Shown one piece after another: positions 8,191 through 14,893 of a DNA stretch of 37,212 nucleotides. Origin of the DNA: an uncultured Collinsella sp. GTDB lineage: Bacteria; Actinomycetota; Coriobacteriia; Coriobacteriales; Coriobacteriaceae. Made by a program: the position numbers and the translations under genes. Position 1 is the first letter of the stretch. Each line of letters starts with the position of its first letter. Under the pieces are notes generated by a model. That model was given only the letters and a program-made list of their open reading frames with translations. It searched no databases and was not told where the DNA came from. The stretch covers positions 1 to 37,212 of the forward strand of contig CABRIB010000006.1 of assembly GCA_902470915.1 (NCBI GenBank), written 5' to 3'.

Positions 8191-9111
8191 CTATGCTTTC
8201 GTGTTGGCGCGCGACAGGTCGCGATGGGAAATACTCACGTGATACTGGGCACCTTCTAAATAACGTGCCGTGGCCTCGGCGATGGCAACGCTGCGGTGTT
8301 GACCGCCCGTGCAGCCGATGGCAATAGAAAGCTGTGGCTTGCCCTCCGCGATATAGCCGGGCATGACCGTATCGAGCAGCTGCGTCCAGGCCTTCCAGAA
8401 CTCCTGGGTCTTGGGATGGTCCAGAACAAAGTCGGAGACTTTCTTATCGAGACCGGTCATGGTGCGCATCTCGGGATCGTAGAACGGATTGGGCAGGAAG
8501 CGGACGTCGATCATAATGTCCGCCTCGACGGGCATGCCGTGCTTAAAGCCAAACGAGAACACGTGAACGTCCATGAGCTGCTGGTCGGACAGCTCGGAGA
8601 ACGCCATGCGCAATTTGTTGCGCAGGGCAGAGGTGCGCAGGCGGCTCGTGTCGATGATCATATCGGCTCGATCGCGCACGCCCTGCAGCTGCAGGCGCTC
8701 GCGCTGAATCGCATCGGCCGTAGTCTCTCCCGGCTTGGCAATGGGGTGGCGGCGGCGGTTTTCGCTATAACGACGGATCAGCACCTCGTCAGAGGCCTCG
8801 AGAAACACGATGTCACAGCTCATCTCGCGCTCCTCGAGCGCGGCAACGGCATCGAGCAGCTCATCGAACAAACCCTGGCTGCGCAGGTCGCAGGTGACGG
8901 CAAGATGCCTGCCCACGCCCGTATTGATGCCGACGAGTTCGGCAAGCTGGGCGATCAGACGCGGAGGCAAGTTGTCGATGCAAAAGTAGCCCATGTCCTC
9001 AAACACATGCATGGCCTGCGTTCGGCCCGATCCGGACATTCCGGTGATGATGACGATATCGGGGATGCGCTCCGAGCGCTCCGCCGCATCCATGGCATCT
9101 CCCTTTTGCAT
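8191..9111 (-). CDS. rapZ: RNase adapter/nucleotide-binding protein RapZ (YvcJ family)
   Basis: P-loop protein of the RapZ/YvcJ family. In E. coli RapZ guides RNase E to the GlmZ small RNA and so tunes amino-sugar synthesis; in Gram-positives the role is less clear. Visible are the P-loop GMSGSGRT (residues 24-31), the DNLPP motif, the central FLEASDEVLIRRYSENRRRHP region and the C-terminal GCTGGQHRSV signature. The usual P-loop Lys is Arg30; I recall the same change in other actinobacteria. The ATG at 9111 has AGGAGG five bases upstream; an ATG six codons later with GGGAG is a possible alternative. A TATACT -10-like element lies upstream (minus strand 9182-9177). Confidence 0.94.
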   Translation of the reverse strand: MQKGDAMDAAERSERIPDIVIITGMSGSGRTQAMHVFEDMGYFCIDNLPPRLIAQLAELVGINTGVGRHLAVTCDLRSQGLFDELLDAVAALEEREMSCDIVFLEASDEVLIRRYSENRRRHPIAKPGETTADAIQRERLQLQGVRDRADMIIDTSRLRTSALRNKLRMAFSELSDQQLMDVHVFSFGFKHGMPVEADIMIDVRFLPNPFYDPEMRTMTGLDKKVSDFVLDHPKTQEFWKAWTQLLDTVMPGYIAEGKPQLSIAIGCTGGQHRSVAIAEATARYLEGAQYHVSISHRDLSRANTKA

Positions 9112-9129
9112 GTGTGCCTCCTAAAACAA

Positions 9130-9158
9130 GCGCGGGACCCGGCCAGCGGATCCCGCGC
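9130..9158 (-). terminator. Terminator hairpin after nanE
   Basis: GCGCGGGA (9130-9137) pairs with TCCCGCGC (9151-9158) around a 13-base loop. It is followed on the minus strand by TTGTTTT, which runs into the rapZ ribosome site. It marks the downstream end of the nine-gene sat/nan block. Confidence 0.65.
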
Positions 9159-9209
9159 GATCAATTGCCTTTATTGAGTATACCGCCCCAAGCGGATACG
9201 AGGCCTGTC

Positions 9210-9896
9210 TTACGCCTCAAGCGCAGCCTTGAACCAACTTGTAATACTCGTGGGGTGCGTAATGGCAGTGCCTACGACAACTGCCCAGGCGCCCGCATCG
9301 ATCGCGGCGCGGGCCTCCTCGGGCGTGTGCACGCGGCCCTCGCAGATGATGGGAAGACCGGGGAATTCCTCGGTCGCCTGACGCAGGAGCGGCAGATCAG
9401 GGCCATCGGCCATGGTGCAGTCGATGGCGGCGACACCGTGAGAAAGCGTAGTGGATACCAGGTCAAAGCCCATATCAACCGCACGGCGAATGTCCTCGAT
9501 GGTGGCACAATCCGCCATCAGGAGCACGCCCTCCTCGTGCAGCGGACGGAAGGTGTCCTCGACGGTCTTGCCATCGGGACGTGGGCGATCAGTGGCATCA
9601 ATTGCCACGATGTCGGCACCGGCGGCAACGCAGGCGCGAGCATGACGCAGCGTCGGCGTGATGTAGACGCCCTCGTGCCCATCCTTCCACAGGCCGATAA
9701 CAGGAACCTCACAGCGACCCTTAATGGCGGCAATGTCGGCAAGGCCTTGGCAGCGAATGGCGGCGGCGCCGCCAAGCTCGCAGGCGCGAGACATTTGAGC
9801 CATGGTCTCGGGCGTACGAAGCGGCTCGCCCATATAGGCCTGAACGCTCACGACGAGCTTGCCCTTCAGGGACTGGATCAAAGGATCAACGGTCAT
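9210..9896 (-). CDS. nanE: N-acetylmannosamine-6-phosphate 2-epimerase
   Basis: Converts ManNAc-6-P to GlcNAc-6-P, the last dedicated step of sialic-acid breakdown, in the cytosol. The 228-residue TIM-barrel product shows family motifs: LVVSVQAYMGEPL near the start, AIRCQG, PVIGLWK, DIVAIDATDRPRP, LMADCATIEDI and a C-terminal phosphate-binding VVVGTAITHP. The ATG at 9896 is chosen because it gives the usual short N-terminus and follows AAAGGTTGAG; the frame stays open upstream with a GTG at 9935, but that lies inside a long hairpin. It is the last gene of the sat/nan block and is followed by a terminator at 9130-9158. The upstream gap to nanK holds a 98-base inverted repeat. Confidence 0.93.
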   Translation of the reverse strand: MTVDPLIQSLKGKLVVSVQAYMGEPLRTPETMAQMSRACELGGAAAIRCQGLADIAAIKGRCEVPVIGLWKDGHEGVYITPTLRHARACVAAGADIVAIDATDRPRPDGKTVEDTFRPLHEEGVLLMADCATIEDIRRAVDMGFDLVSTTLSHGVAAIDCTMADGPDLPLLRQATEEFPGLPIICEGRVHTPEEARAAIDAGAWAVVVGTAITHPTSITSWFKAALEA

Positions 9897-9921
9897 GTTC
9901 GACTCAACCTTTCTCAAAACA

Positions 9922-10019
9922 GCCTTCTGAGACACCGCACCTTGACGTTCAAACCGTCGCTCGCGTACCGAACTACGCTTCGCTCCTCTTTCACGTCAAT
10001 CTGCGGCACCTCAGAAGGC
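9922..10019. repeat. 98-base imperfect inverted repeat between nanK and nanE
   Basis: GCCTTCTGAG (9922-9931) and CTCAGAAGGC (10010-10019) are perfect complements. The pairing continues inward with CCGCA/TGCGG (9935-9939 with 10002-10006) and TTGACGT/ACGTCAA (9942-9948 with 9993-9999). This makes 22 paired positions in 27-base arms around a 44-base loop. It fills most of the 140-base gap and ends about 10 bases before the nanE ribosome site. No long T-run follows on the minus strand. It may be a structured leader, a processing site or a palindromic repeat element. Confidence 0.75.
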
Positions 10020-10036
10020 CCACTTGGTAGTTATGT

Positions 10037-11002
10037 TTACTTCAACGACGCAAGAAGGTGTTCGGCGGCACCGATGAGCGGAGCATCGCCCTCCAGAGAC
10101 CCGATGAGAATCGGCGTGTCTTGAAGCGGATCGAGCGCCTGGCTGGCATAGCCCTCGTGCACCGAATCCTTCCACGTCTGCGAACGCCAATCGGGACCCT
10201 GGTGAATCACACCTCCCGAAAGCACGATAACCTCGGGATCCAAGATGTTGGCAAGCGAGCCCAAGCTGGCGCCCAGCGCAAAGCCGGCGTCATGGATGAC
10301 CTCGGTCGCCTTTGCGTCGCCCGCACGGCACAGGTCGTTCACGTCGCGACCGACCGAAGGACGGCTGGGGTCGACGCGGCCAAAGCGCTCATCGTACATA
10401 CGACCAATGGAAGTGCCGGAAGCAACCGACTCAAGATGACCGGAACGTCCACAGGCGCAGGGAATGCCAGCGGCAGCCGAGCACTCGATGTGGCCCATAT
10501 GACCGGCAGCACCATGGAAGCCCTGCATCACACGGCCGTTCTCGACATATGCGCCGCCGATGCCCGTGCCGATGCCCAAGCACAAAACGGAGAACTTGCC
10601 TTTGCCGACGCCCCAGTGGGCCTCGCCCAGAGCATGAGCCTGCACGTCGCCCACCACGGCAACGGGGAGACCAAGGTCCTCGCGCAGACGCGGCCCCAAC
10701 TGAACGCCGGACCAGCCGGGCATGATCTCGTTGGCATACGCGATGGCGCCCGTCTTGGGATCGACGACGCCTGCGGCACCGATACCGACACCGAGGACCT
10801 CAACATCGGGATTCGCCTCAAGAGCGGCCTTGATGGACGCCTCGATACGCTGGAAGACGGCCTCGCCGCCCTCCTGGGCCTCGGTAGGAACCTCGGCCTC
10901 AAATACGGGATGGGGCACGCTGCCGTCAGCCGGATACTCCATAATGGCAGTCGCAATTTTGGTGCCGCCGATATCGACGGAGCAAACGTACTTGTTCTCC
11001 AT
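10037..11002 (-). CDS. nanK: ROK-family sugar kinase, probable N-acetylmannosamine kinase
   Basis: Phosphorylates ManNAc at O6 with ATP, feeding NanE. The 321-residue ROK-fold product has the phosphate loop DIGGTK (residues 10-15), the catalytic-Asp region VVGDVQAHALGE (Asp119), GIGTGIGG (143-150) and the zinc region AGHMGH (166-171) followed by CACGRSGH (182-189). The fourth zinc position, normally Cys in CxCGxxGC, is His189. AGHxGH in place of the usual AGExGH is a feature I recall from E. coli NanK, and with nanA and nanE alongside it favours ManNAc over glucose. The ATG at 11002 has AAGGAG seven bases upstream. Glucokinase or another ROK specificity cannot be excluded. Confidence 0.8.
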   Translation of the reverse strand: MENKYVCSVDIGGTKIATAIMEYPADGSVPHPVFEAEVPTEAQEGGEAVFQRIEASIKAALEANPDVEVLGVGIGAAGVVDPKTGAIAYANEIMPGWSGVQLGPRLREDLGLPVAVVGDVQAHALGEAHWGVGKGKFSVLCLGIGTGIGGAYVENGRVMQGFHGAAGHMGHIECSAAAGIPCACGRSGHLESVASGTSIGRMYDERFGRVDPSRPSVGRDVNDLCRAGDAKATEVIHDAGFALGASLGSLANILDPEVIVLSGGVIHQGPDWRSQTWKDSVHEGYASQALDPLQDTPILIGSLEGDAPLIGAAEHLLASLK

Positions 11003-11079
11003 GTCGCTCTCCTTAGGAGATAAAAACAACTACAGGAAATGCGCCGTCAGGCTAGCCGCCACAGCGCGGTAAAGGTTTT

Positions 11080-11167
11080 CCAGGTGCCCGAGGTTGGGGT
11101 GAAAGTGGTCGGGCGTTGACCTAATGGGTCACGCCCGACCACTTGAGCCCCAAGATCGGGTGCCTGG
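11080..11167. repeat. 88-base imperfect inverted repeat between nanA and nanK
   Basis: The core arms AAGTGGTCGGGCGT (11103-11116) and ACGCCCGACCACTT (11131-11144) are perfectly complementary. They extend outward through TTGGGG/CCCCAA (11094-11099 with 11148-11153), CCCGA/TCGGG and CCAGG/CCTGG, and inward through GACC/GGTC with one bulged base and a TAAT loop. This is about 34 pairs with only small internal loops. It starts 8 bases past the nanA stop. There is no strong T-run on the minus strand, so it is not a textbook terminator; it could shield the upstream mRNA end or be a mobile palindrome. Confidence 0.8.
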
Positions 11168-11174
11168 GGAAGCT

Positions 11175-12095
11175 TTACAGGAGACCGTTGTCCTGGAGGA
11201 CCTTCTTAATCGCCTCGACGTTCTCGCCGGTCATGGCCTTCACCGGGCGCGGCATGGTCGGGCTGTCGAAGATGCCCATGAGATTCATAGCGGTCTTGAA
11301 GGCACCAACGCCGCCGGCATAGCCCTGAACGCCCGAGGTGACATCCCAGATGTGGGAGATCTCGTTGAGGCGATCCTGCTCGGCCTTGACGGTAGCCCAG
11401 TCGCCGGCCTGAGCGGCCTTCCACTGACGCACGTAGCCCTCGGGCTCAACGTTGGCGAGACCCGGGACGGAACCGTCGGCGCCACCGAGGTAGGCGCCGT
11501 CGACAACAACCTCGTGACCGGTGAGGATGCTCATCGGGTGGCCGTTCTTCTCGTTCTCCTGAACGAGATAGCGGAACGAGATGTCATCGCCCGAGGAATC
11601 CTTGACGCCGGCCAGGACGCCCTCGGCGCCGAGCTTGGCAAGGAGCTTCCAGGGGAGCTTGGTGTGGACGCACACGGGGATGTCGTAGGCGAAGATGGGC
11701 AGGTCGAGCTCCTCGTGCAGGATGCGGAAATGCTCCTCGACCTCGGTCATGCCCTGCAGGGCATAGAACGGGCAGGTGGCGACAAGCGCATCGGCGCCCA
11801 GCTCCTGAGCGACCTTGCCGTGCTCGATCATGCGCTCGGTCTCGGTATCGATGATGCCGACCAGAACGGGCACACGGTGGTCGACGATACGGACGGCCTC
11901 GGCGGTGATCTGACGACGACGCTCGTCGGTGGAGAAGACGACCTCACCCGAGGAGCCCAAGAAGAACAGGCCATCGACGCCGGCATCGATCATGCGGTTG
12001 ATGCTGCGCTCAAAGGAGGCAACGTCGAGCTGGTGGTCTTCGGTATCGGGAACAACGACGGGAGGGATAACGCCGGTGAATTTCTGAGTTGCCAC
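11175..12095 (-). CDS. nanA: N-acetylneuraminate lyase (DapA/NAL family)
   Basis: Reversible class I aldolase that splits N-acetylneuraminate to ManNAc and pyruvate through a Lys Schiff base. The 306-residue product has GSSGE (47-51) at the pyruvate carboxylate site, Tyr137 (IFAYDIP) and Schiff-base Lys165 (GVKDSSGD). Tyr137 and Lys165 carry the same numbers as in E. coli NanA, and the family's (A)GADGS-type segment follows. The frame is open upstream, but the GTG at 12095 has AAGGAG six bases before it and gives a normal length. Other DapA-family aldolases share these residues; the nanK and nanE neighbours and the upstream transporter decide for NanA. Confidence 0.8.
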   Translation of the reverse strand: MATQKFTGVIPPVVVPDTEDHQLDVASFERSINRMIDAGVDGLFFLGSSGEVVFSTDERRRQITAEAVRIVDHRVPVLVGIIDTETERMIEHGKVAQELGADALVATCPFYALQGMTEVEEHFRILHEELDLPIFAYDIPVCVHTKLPWKLLAKLGAEGVLAGVKDSSGDDISFRYLVQENEKNGHPMSILTGHEVVVDGAYLGGADGSVPGLANVEPEGYVRQWKAAQAGDWATVKAEQDRLNEISHIWDVTSGVQGYAGGVGAFKTAMNLMGIFDSPTMPRPVKAMTGENVEAIKKVLQDNGLL

Positions 12096-12163
12096 AAGAA
12101 TCTCCTTAGCTGTCTGGCGGGCAGCCCTATGCCGCCCACTCTTGTTGGCAGTGTCCAGGCCGC

Positions 12164-13015
12164 CTAGGCCAAAGAACACGGGTAGAACGTTTGGTTAAAG
12201 AAGTCGACGACTTCGTTTTCGAACGCATTGATGCGCTCGTGAGCGTATTTGGCATAGATGATATGCCTCCGGTCACACTCAAGACCGTTGAACACGGCAA
12301 ACTGGCCCTTGGGGTCGCTCACGGTATCCATGAGCGAAGTGCCCAAGAGCACCGAGCCGCGCACACGAGACGACAGCGCCTCGAGGCCGCCGGGCAGCGG
12401 GTTGGCAACCGCCGTGCAGGCGAGGCCCTGCTCATCCAGAGCAGAAACCGCCAGCGCGACTCCGCCGCCAAGGCCCTCGCCCCATGCAAAGATGCGGTCG
12501 GGGTCCATGCCATCAAGATTGCGCGCAACCTTCGCCATCGCGCAACCCCAACGGACGCGCTCGACAAAAGCAGTCGAATCAATCCCCCGCTGCAGGTCGT
12601 CCGCACCAGCAACATCGTCATCCAGCGCGAGGACGGCATACCCCATGGCGGCAAATCTCGTCATGTGATGCCAGCCTCGCACAGGCCGATCGATGTCGTG
12701 GAACATCAGGCACAGCGGCACGCGCTCAGATACTCGGGCACGACCGACAGGCTCAATCAAACGAGCGTGGACCGCATCGTCACCGAGTTCAAAGGAAACC
12801 TCCGAGTAACGGGCGCAGGGGTTAACAAAGTCAATCGCCGTAATGGCCAGGCCTTGAATCTCAAGATTCCAAGCGCATGTCTCTAAATCAGAAACATCTG
12901 CTTGGACATCACCGTGCCAGTCCCGATATTCTGCGAGCCTTGACGAAACCGTTCCAGGAATTCCCACGAGCCCGGGGACTATCAGCTCGTCAACATTGCT
13001 CTCGCACTTAGACAT
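12164..13015 (-). CDS. AXE1-family esterase-like protein lacking the nucleophile serine
   Basis: Second member of a tandem pair of alpha/beta-hydrolases related to acetyl xylan esterase/cephalosporin-C deacetylase. It aligns with the upstream gene over the C-terminal half; for example FAVFNGLECDRRH here corresponds to FAVYNNLTCDKRH there. Asp230 and His259 of the triad are kept, 29 residues apart as in the neighbour. The nucleophile elbow reads WGEGLGG, so the expected GxSxG serine is Gly181 (codon GGC at 12475-12473, one base from AGC). At 283 residues it is about 40 shorter than its partner. Its ATG overlaps the end of the upstream gene by 8 bases. It is probably inactive as a serine esterase; a binding, partner or decaying role is possible, or a sequencing error at one base. 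Confidence 0.78.
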   Translation of the reverse strand: MSKCESNVDELIVPGLVGIPGTVSSRLAEYRDWHGDVQADVSDLETCAWNLEIQGLAITAIDFVNPCARYSEVSFELGDDAVHARLIEPVGRARVSERVPLCLMFHDIDRPVRGWHHMTRFAAMGYAVLALDDDVAGADDLQRGIDSTAFVERVRWGCAMAKVARNLDGMDPDRIFAWGEGLGGGVALAVSALDEQGLACTAVANPLPGGLEALSSRVRGSVLLGTSLMDTVSDPKGQFAVFNGLECDRRHIIYAKYAHERINAFENEVVDFFNQTFYPCSLA

Positions 13016-13985
13016 GAGCCTCCCCTCCCTCGCAGAAAAACGGAATGATCAGATCATCAAAGTCCTGAATCTCCTCGTGGCCAAAGCCCTCAAAGAACTT
13101 ATGACGCTTATCGCAGGTCAAGTTGTTGTAGACCGCAAACTGCGTCGCCGGCGGACAGACGATATCGGCCGTGCCCGTGCCAAACAGAACAGGGCATTTG
13201 ACCATGGGGGCAAAGTTCTTGGAATCGAAGTACGCCAGCTTGGCATAGGCTTCCTCGATACGAGTCGAGTCCTCGTCAAACCAACGCGACCAATAGCGCA
13301 GACCCTCGTAGGCAATATCGTCGGCATCCAGATCCCAAACCAGGCGGAAGTCCGATAAGAAGGGATAGAGGATAGCCGCACGGTCAACCAAATCGCTATT
13401 GAGCGCGCAGGTTGCAATACCCAAACCGCCGCCCTGCGATGCGCCGTTCACAAATACGCGGGTAAGATCGATGCCCTCGAGCTCGCGAACGATACGGCAC
13501 AAAATGCGGATATCCTGGTGTAGGCGGACATAGTAGAGGTTGGCCGGGTCGCCGTCGATACCGGCGACGATATGGCCCGCGACCGTCGTGCCCTCAAATC
13601 CACCAATATCCTCGGAGGGGCCACCCTGGCCGGGGCAGTCGAGAGCAATGAGCGCCATACCCATACCCGCAAACGACGCCTGCTCAAACCAGCTGCGGCT
13701 CGCACCCGGATATCCATGGAACTGAAGCACCAGCGGCATGGGCTCCTCCGAGACCGGCTTGAGGTACTTGGCATGCAGGCGTGCACCACACATGCCGGTA
13801 TACCAGAGGTCGAAAAACCGACAGGTCGCGGAATCCGCAACCGAAGCCGCCTCAATCGCGTAGTCGAGCTCGACGGCGTCTGCCTCGGCCATGCGGTCCT
13901 TCCAAAAGAGATCGAAATCCGATGGACGGGGCATAGCGCCTCGATATTCACCAAATTGCTGTTGTAGCTCCTGAGCACTTGGCAT
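13008..13985 (-). CDS. AXE1-family acetyl esterase, possible sialate O-acetylesterase
   Basis: Cytosolic serine esterase of the acetyl xylan esterase/cephalosporin-C deacetylase family (no signal peptide), which removes acetyl groups from small sugars. The 325-residue product has the oxyanion region LQFHGYPGASRSW, DCPGQGG, the nucleophile elbow NGASQGGG with Ser183, Asp274 (GTADIVCPP) and His303 (GFGHEE): a complete triad. The ATG at 13985 gives the normal N-terminus; AAAGGT lies a rather long 14 bases upstream. It stands between the Sat-like transporter and nanA, so de-O-acetylation of imported sialic acid before the lyase step is a reasonable inference. Activity on other acetylated sugars is the main alternative. 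Confidence 0.82.
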   Translation of the reverse strand: MPSAQELQQQFGEYRGAMPRPSDFDLFWKDRMAEADAVELDYAIEAASVADSATCRFFDLWYTGMCGARLHAKYLKPVSEEPMPLVLQFHGYPGASRSWFEQASFAGMGMALIALDCPGQGGPSEDIGGFEGTTVAGHIVAGIDGDPANLYYVRLHQDIRILCRIVRELEGIDLTRVFVNGASQGGGLGIATCALNSDLVDRAAILYPFLSDFRLVWDLDADDIAYEGLRYWSRWFDEDSTRIEEAYAKLAYFDSKNFAPMVKCPVLFGTGTADIVCPPATQFAVYNNLTCDKRHKFFEGFGHEEIQDFDDLIIPFFCEGGEAHV

Positions 13986-14021
13986 GGCTCGTGAACCCAA
14001 CCTTTCGAAATCGCAACGGAG

Positions 14022-14049
14022 GTGCGCCCGGCAAGGGAACCGGGCGCAC
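14022..14049. repeat. Hairpin between satD and the esterase gene
   Basis: GTGCGCCCGG (14022-14031) and CCGGGCGCAC (14040-14049) form a perfect 10-bp GC-rich stem with an 8-base loop in the 80-base gap. No T-run follows on the minus strand, so it may damp rather than end transcription into the catabolic half of the block. Confidence 0.6.
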
Positions 14050-14065
14050 GGGAGGGAAAGTGAGG

Positions 14066-14893
14066 CTACTCGCCGAGCTTGGGATGCAGCAGCGACGGCG
14101 CAGCGCCGAGCAGCATCTTGGTGTAGGGGTCCTGAGGGTGCTGGAAGACCTGCTTGGCCTCGCCCTGCTCGACGATCTTGCCGCCATTCATAACGATGAT
14201 GTCGTCAGAGATATAGCGGACCGTCTGGATGTCATGGCTGATGAACACCATGGCCAGGCCGAGCTCCTTCTTAAGGTCGGTCAGCAGGTTCAGAATCTGC
14301 GCGCGGACCGAAACGTCCAGAGCCGAGGTGGGCTCGTCGGCGATGATGGCATCGGGGTTCAGCGACAGGGCACGGGCAATTGCGACGCGCTGGCGCTGGC
14401 CGCCCGAAAGCTGGCCGGGAAGAACCTCGGCGGCGGAGCTGGGCAGACCGGTGAGCTCCAAGAGCTCCTTGACGCGCTTCTCCTGCTCGGCCTCGGTACC
14501 CAGGTTGTGGACGCGCATGGGGTCGAGCAGTTGCTCGCGAACGACCATGCGGGGGTTGAGCGCCGTGGCCGGGTTCTGGAACACGACCGAGATGACGCGA
14601 CCCATGTGGCGACGGTCCTCGGCGGTACGTTTGGTAACGTCCTTGCCCTTAAAGTAGACCTTGCCACTCGTGGGGGCCTGCAGGCCGCACATGACGTTGG
14701 CAGTGGTGGACTTGCCGCAACCGGACTCGCCGACGATGCCGATCGTCTGACCGGGCATGAGCTTAATCGTTACACCCTGGACGGCGTGAACCAGGTTGGG
14801 GTGCAGAATCGAGCCGGTACGGGTCCTAAAGGTGACGTGGACGTCATCAAGGAAGATGATCGGCTCGACGCCGTTGACTGCGGTCTCGCTCAT
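14066..14893 (-). CDS. satD: ABC transporter ATP-binding protein (OppF-like), probable SatD
   Basis: Nucleotide-binding subunit of the peptide-type importer encoded just upstream. The 275-residue product has Walker A GESGCGKST, the Q-loop VVFQNPATALNPRM, signature LSGGQRQR, Walker B IIADEPTSALD and the H-loop FISHD, then the oligopeptide-type C-terminal segment (HPQDPYTKMLL). The ATG follows the satC stop directly (TAGATG) with GGAGGTGA inside satC, so translation is coupled. As a single ATPase it would pair with the ATPase half of the fusion protein next to it. The sialic-acid role rests on the gene neighbourhood; a peptide transporter (OppF) is the alternative. Confidence 0.85.
   Translation of the reverse strand: MSETAVNGVEPIIFLDDVHVTFRTRTGSILHPNLVHAVQGVTIKLMPGQTIGIVGESGCGKSTTANVMCGLQAPTSGKVYFKGKDVTKRTAEDRRHMGRVISVVFQNPATALNPRMVVREQLLDPMRVHNLGTEAEQEKRVKELLELTGLPSSAAEVLPGQLSGGQRQRVAIARALSLNPDAIIADEPTSALDVSVRAQILNLLTDLKKELGLAMVFISHDIQTVRYISDDIIVMNGGKIVEQGEAKQVFQHPQDPYTKMLLGAAPSLLHPKLGE

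Noticed and set aside
9112..9209. Possible attachment-site repeat at the rapZ border of the sat/nan block
   Set aside because: I compared it by eye with 19641-20003 and found no direct repeat longer than expected by chance; there is no integrase or tRNA in the window.
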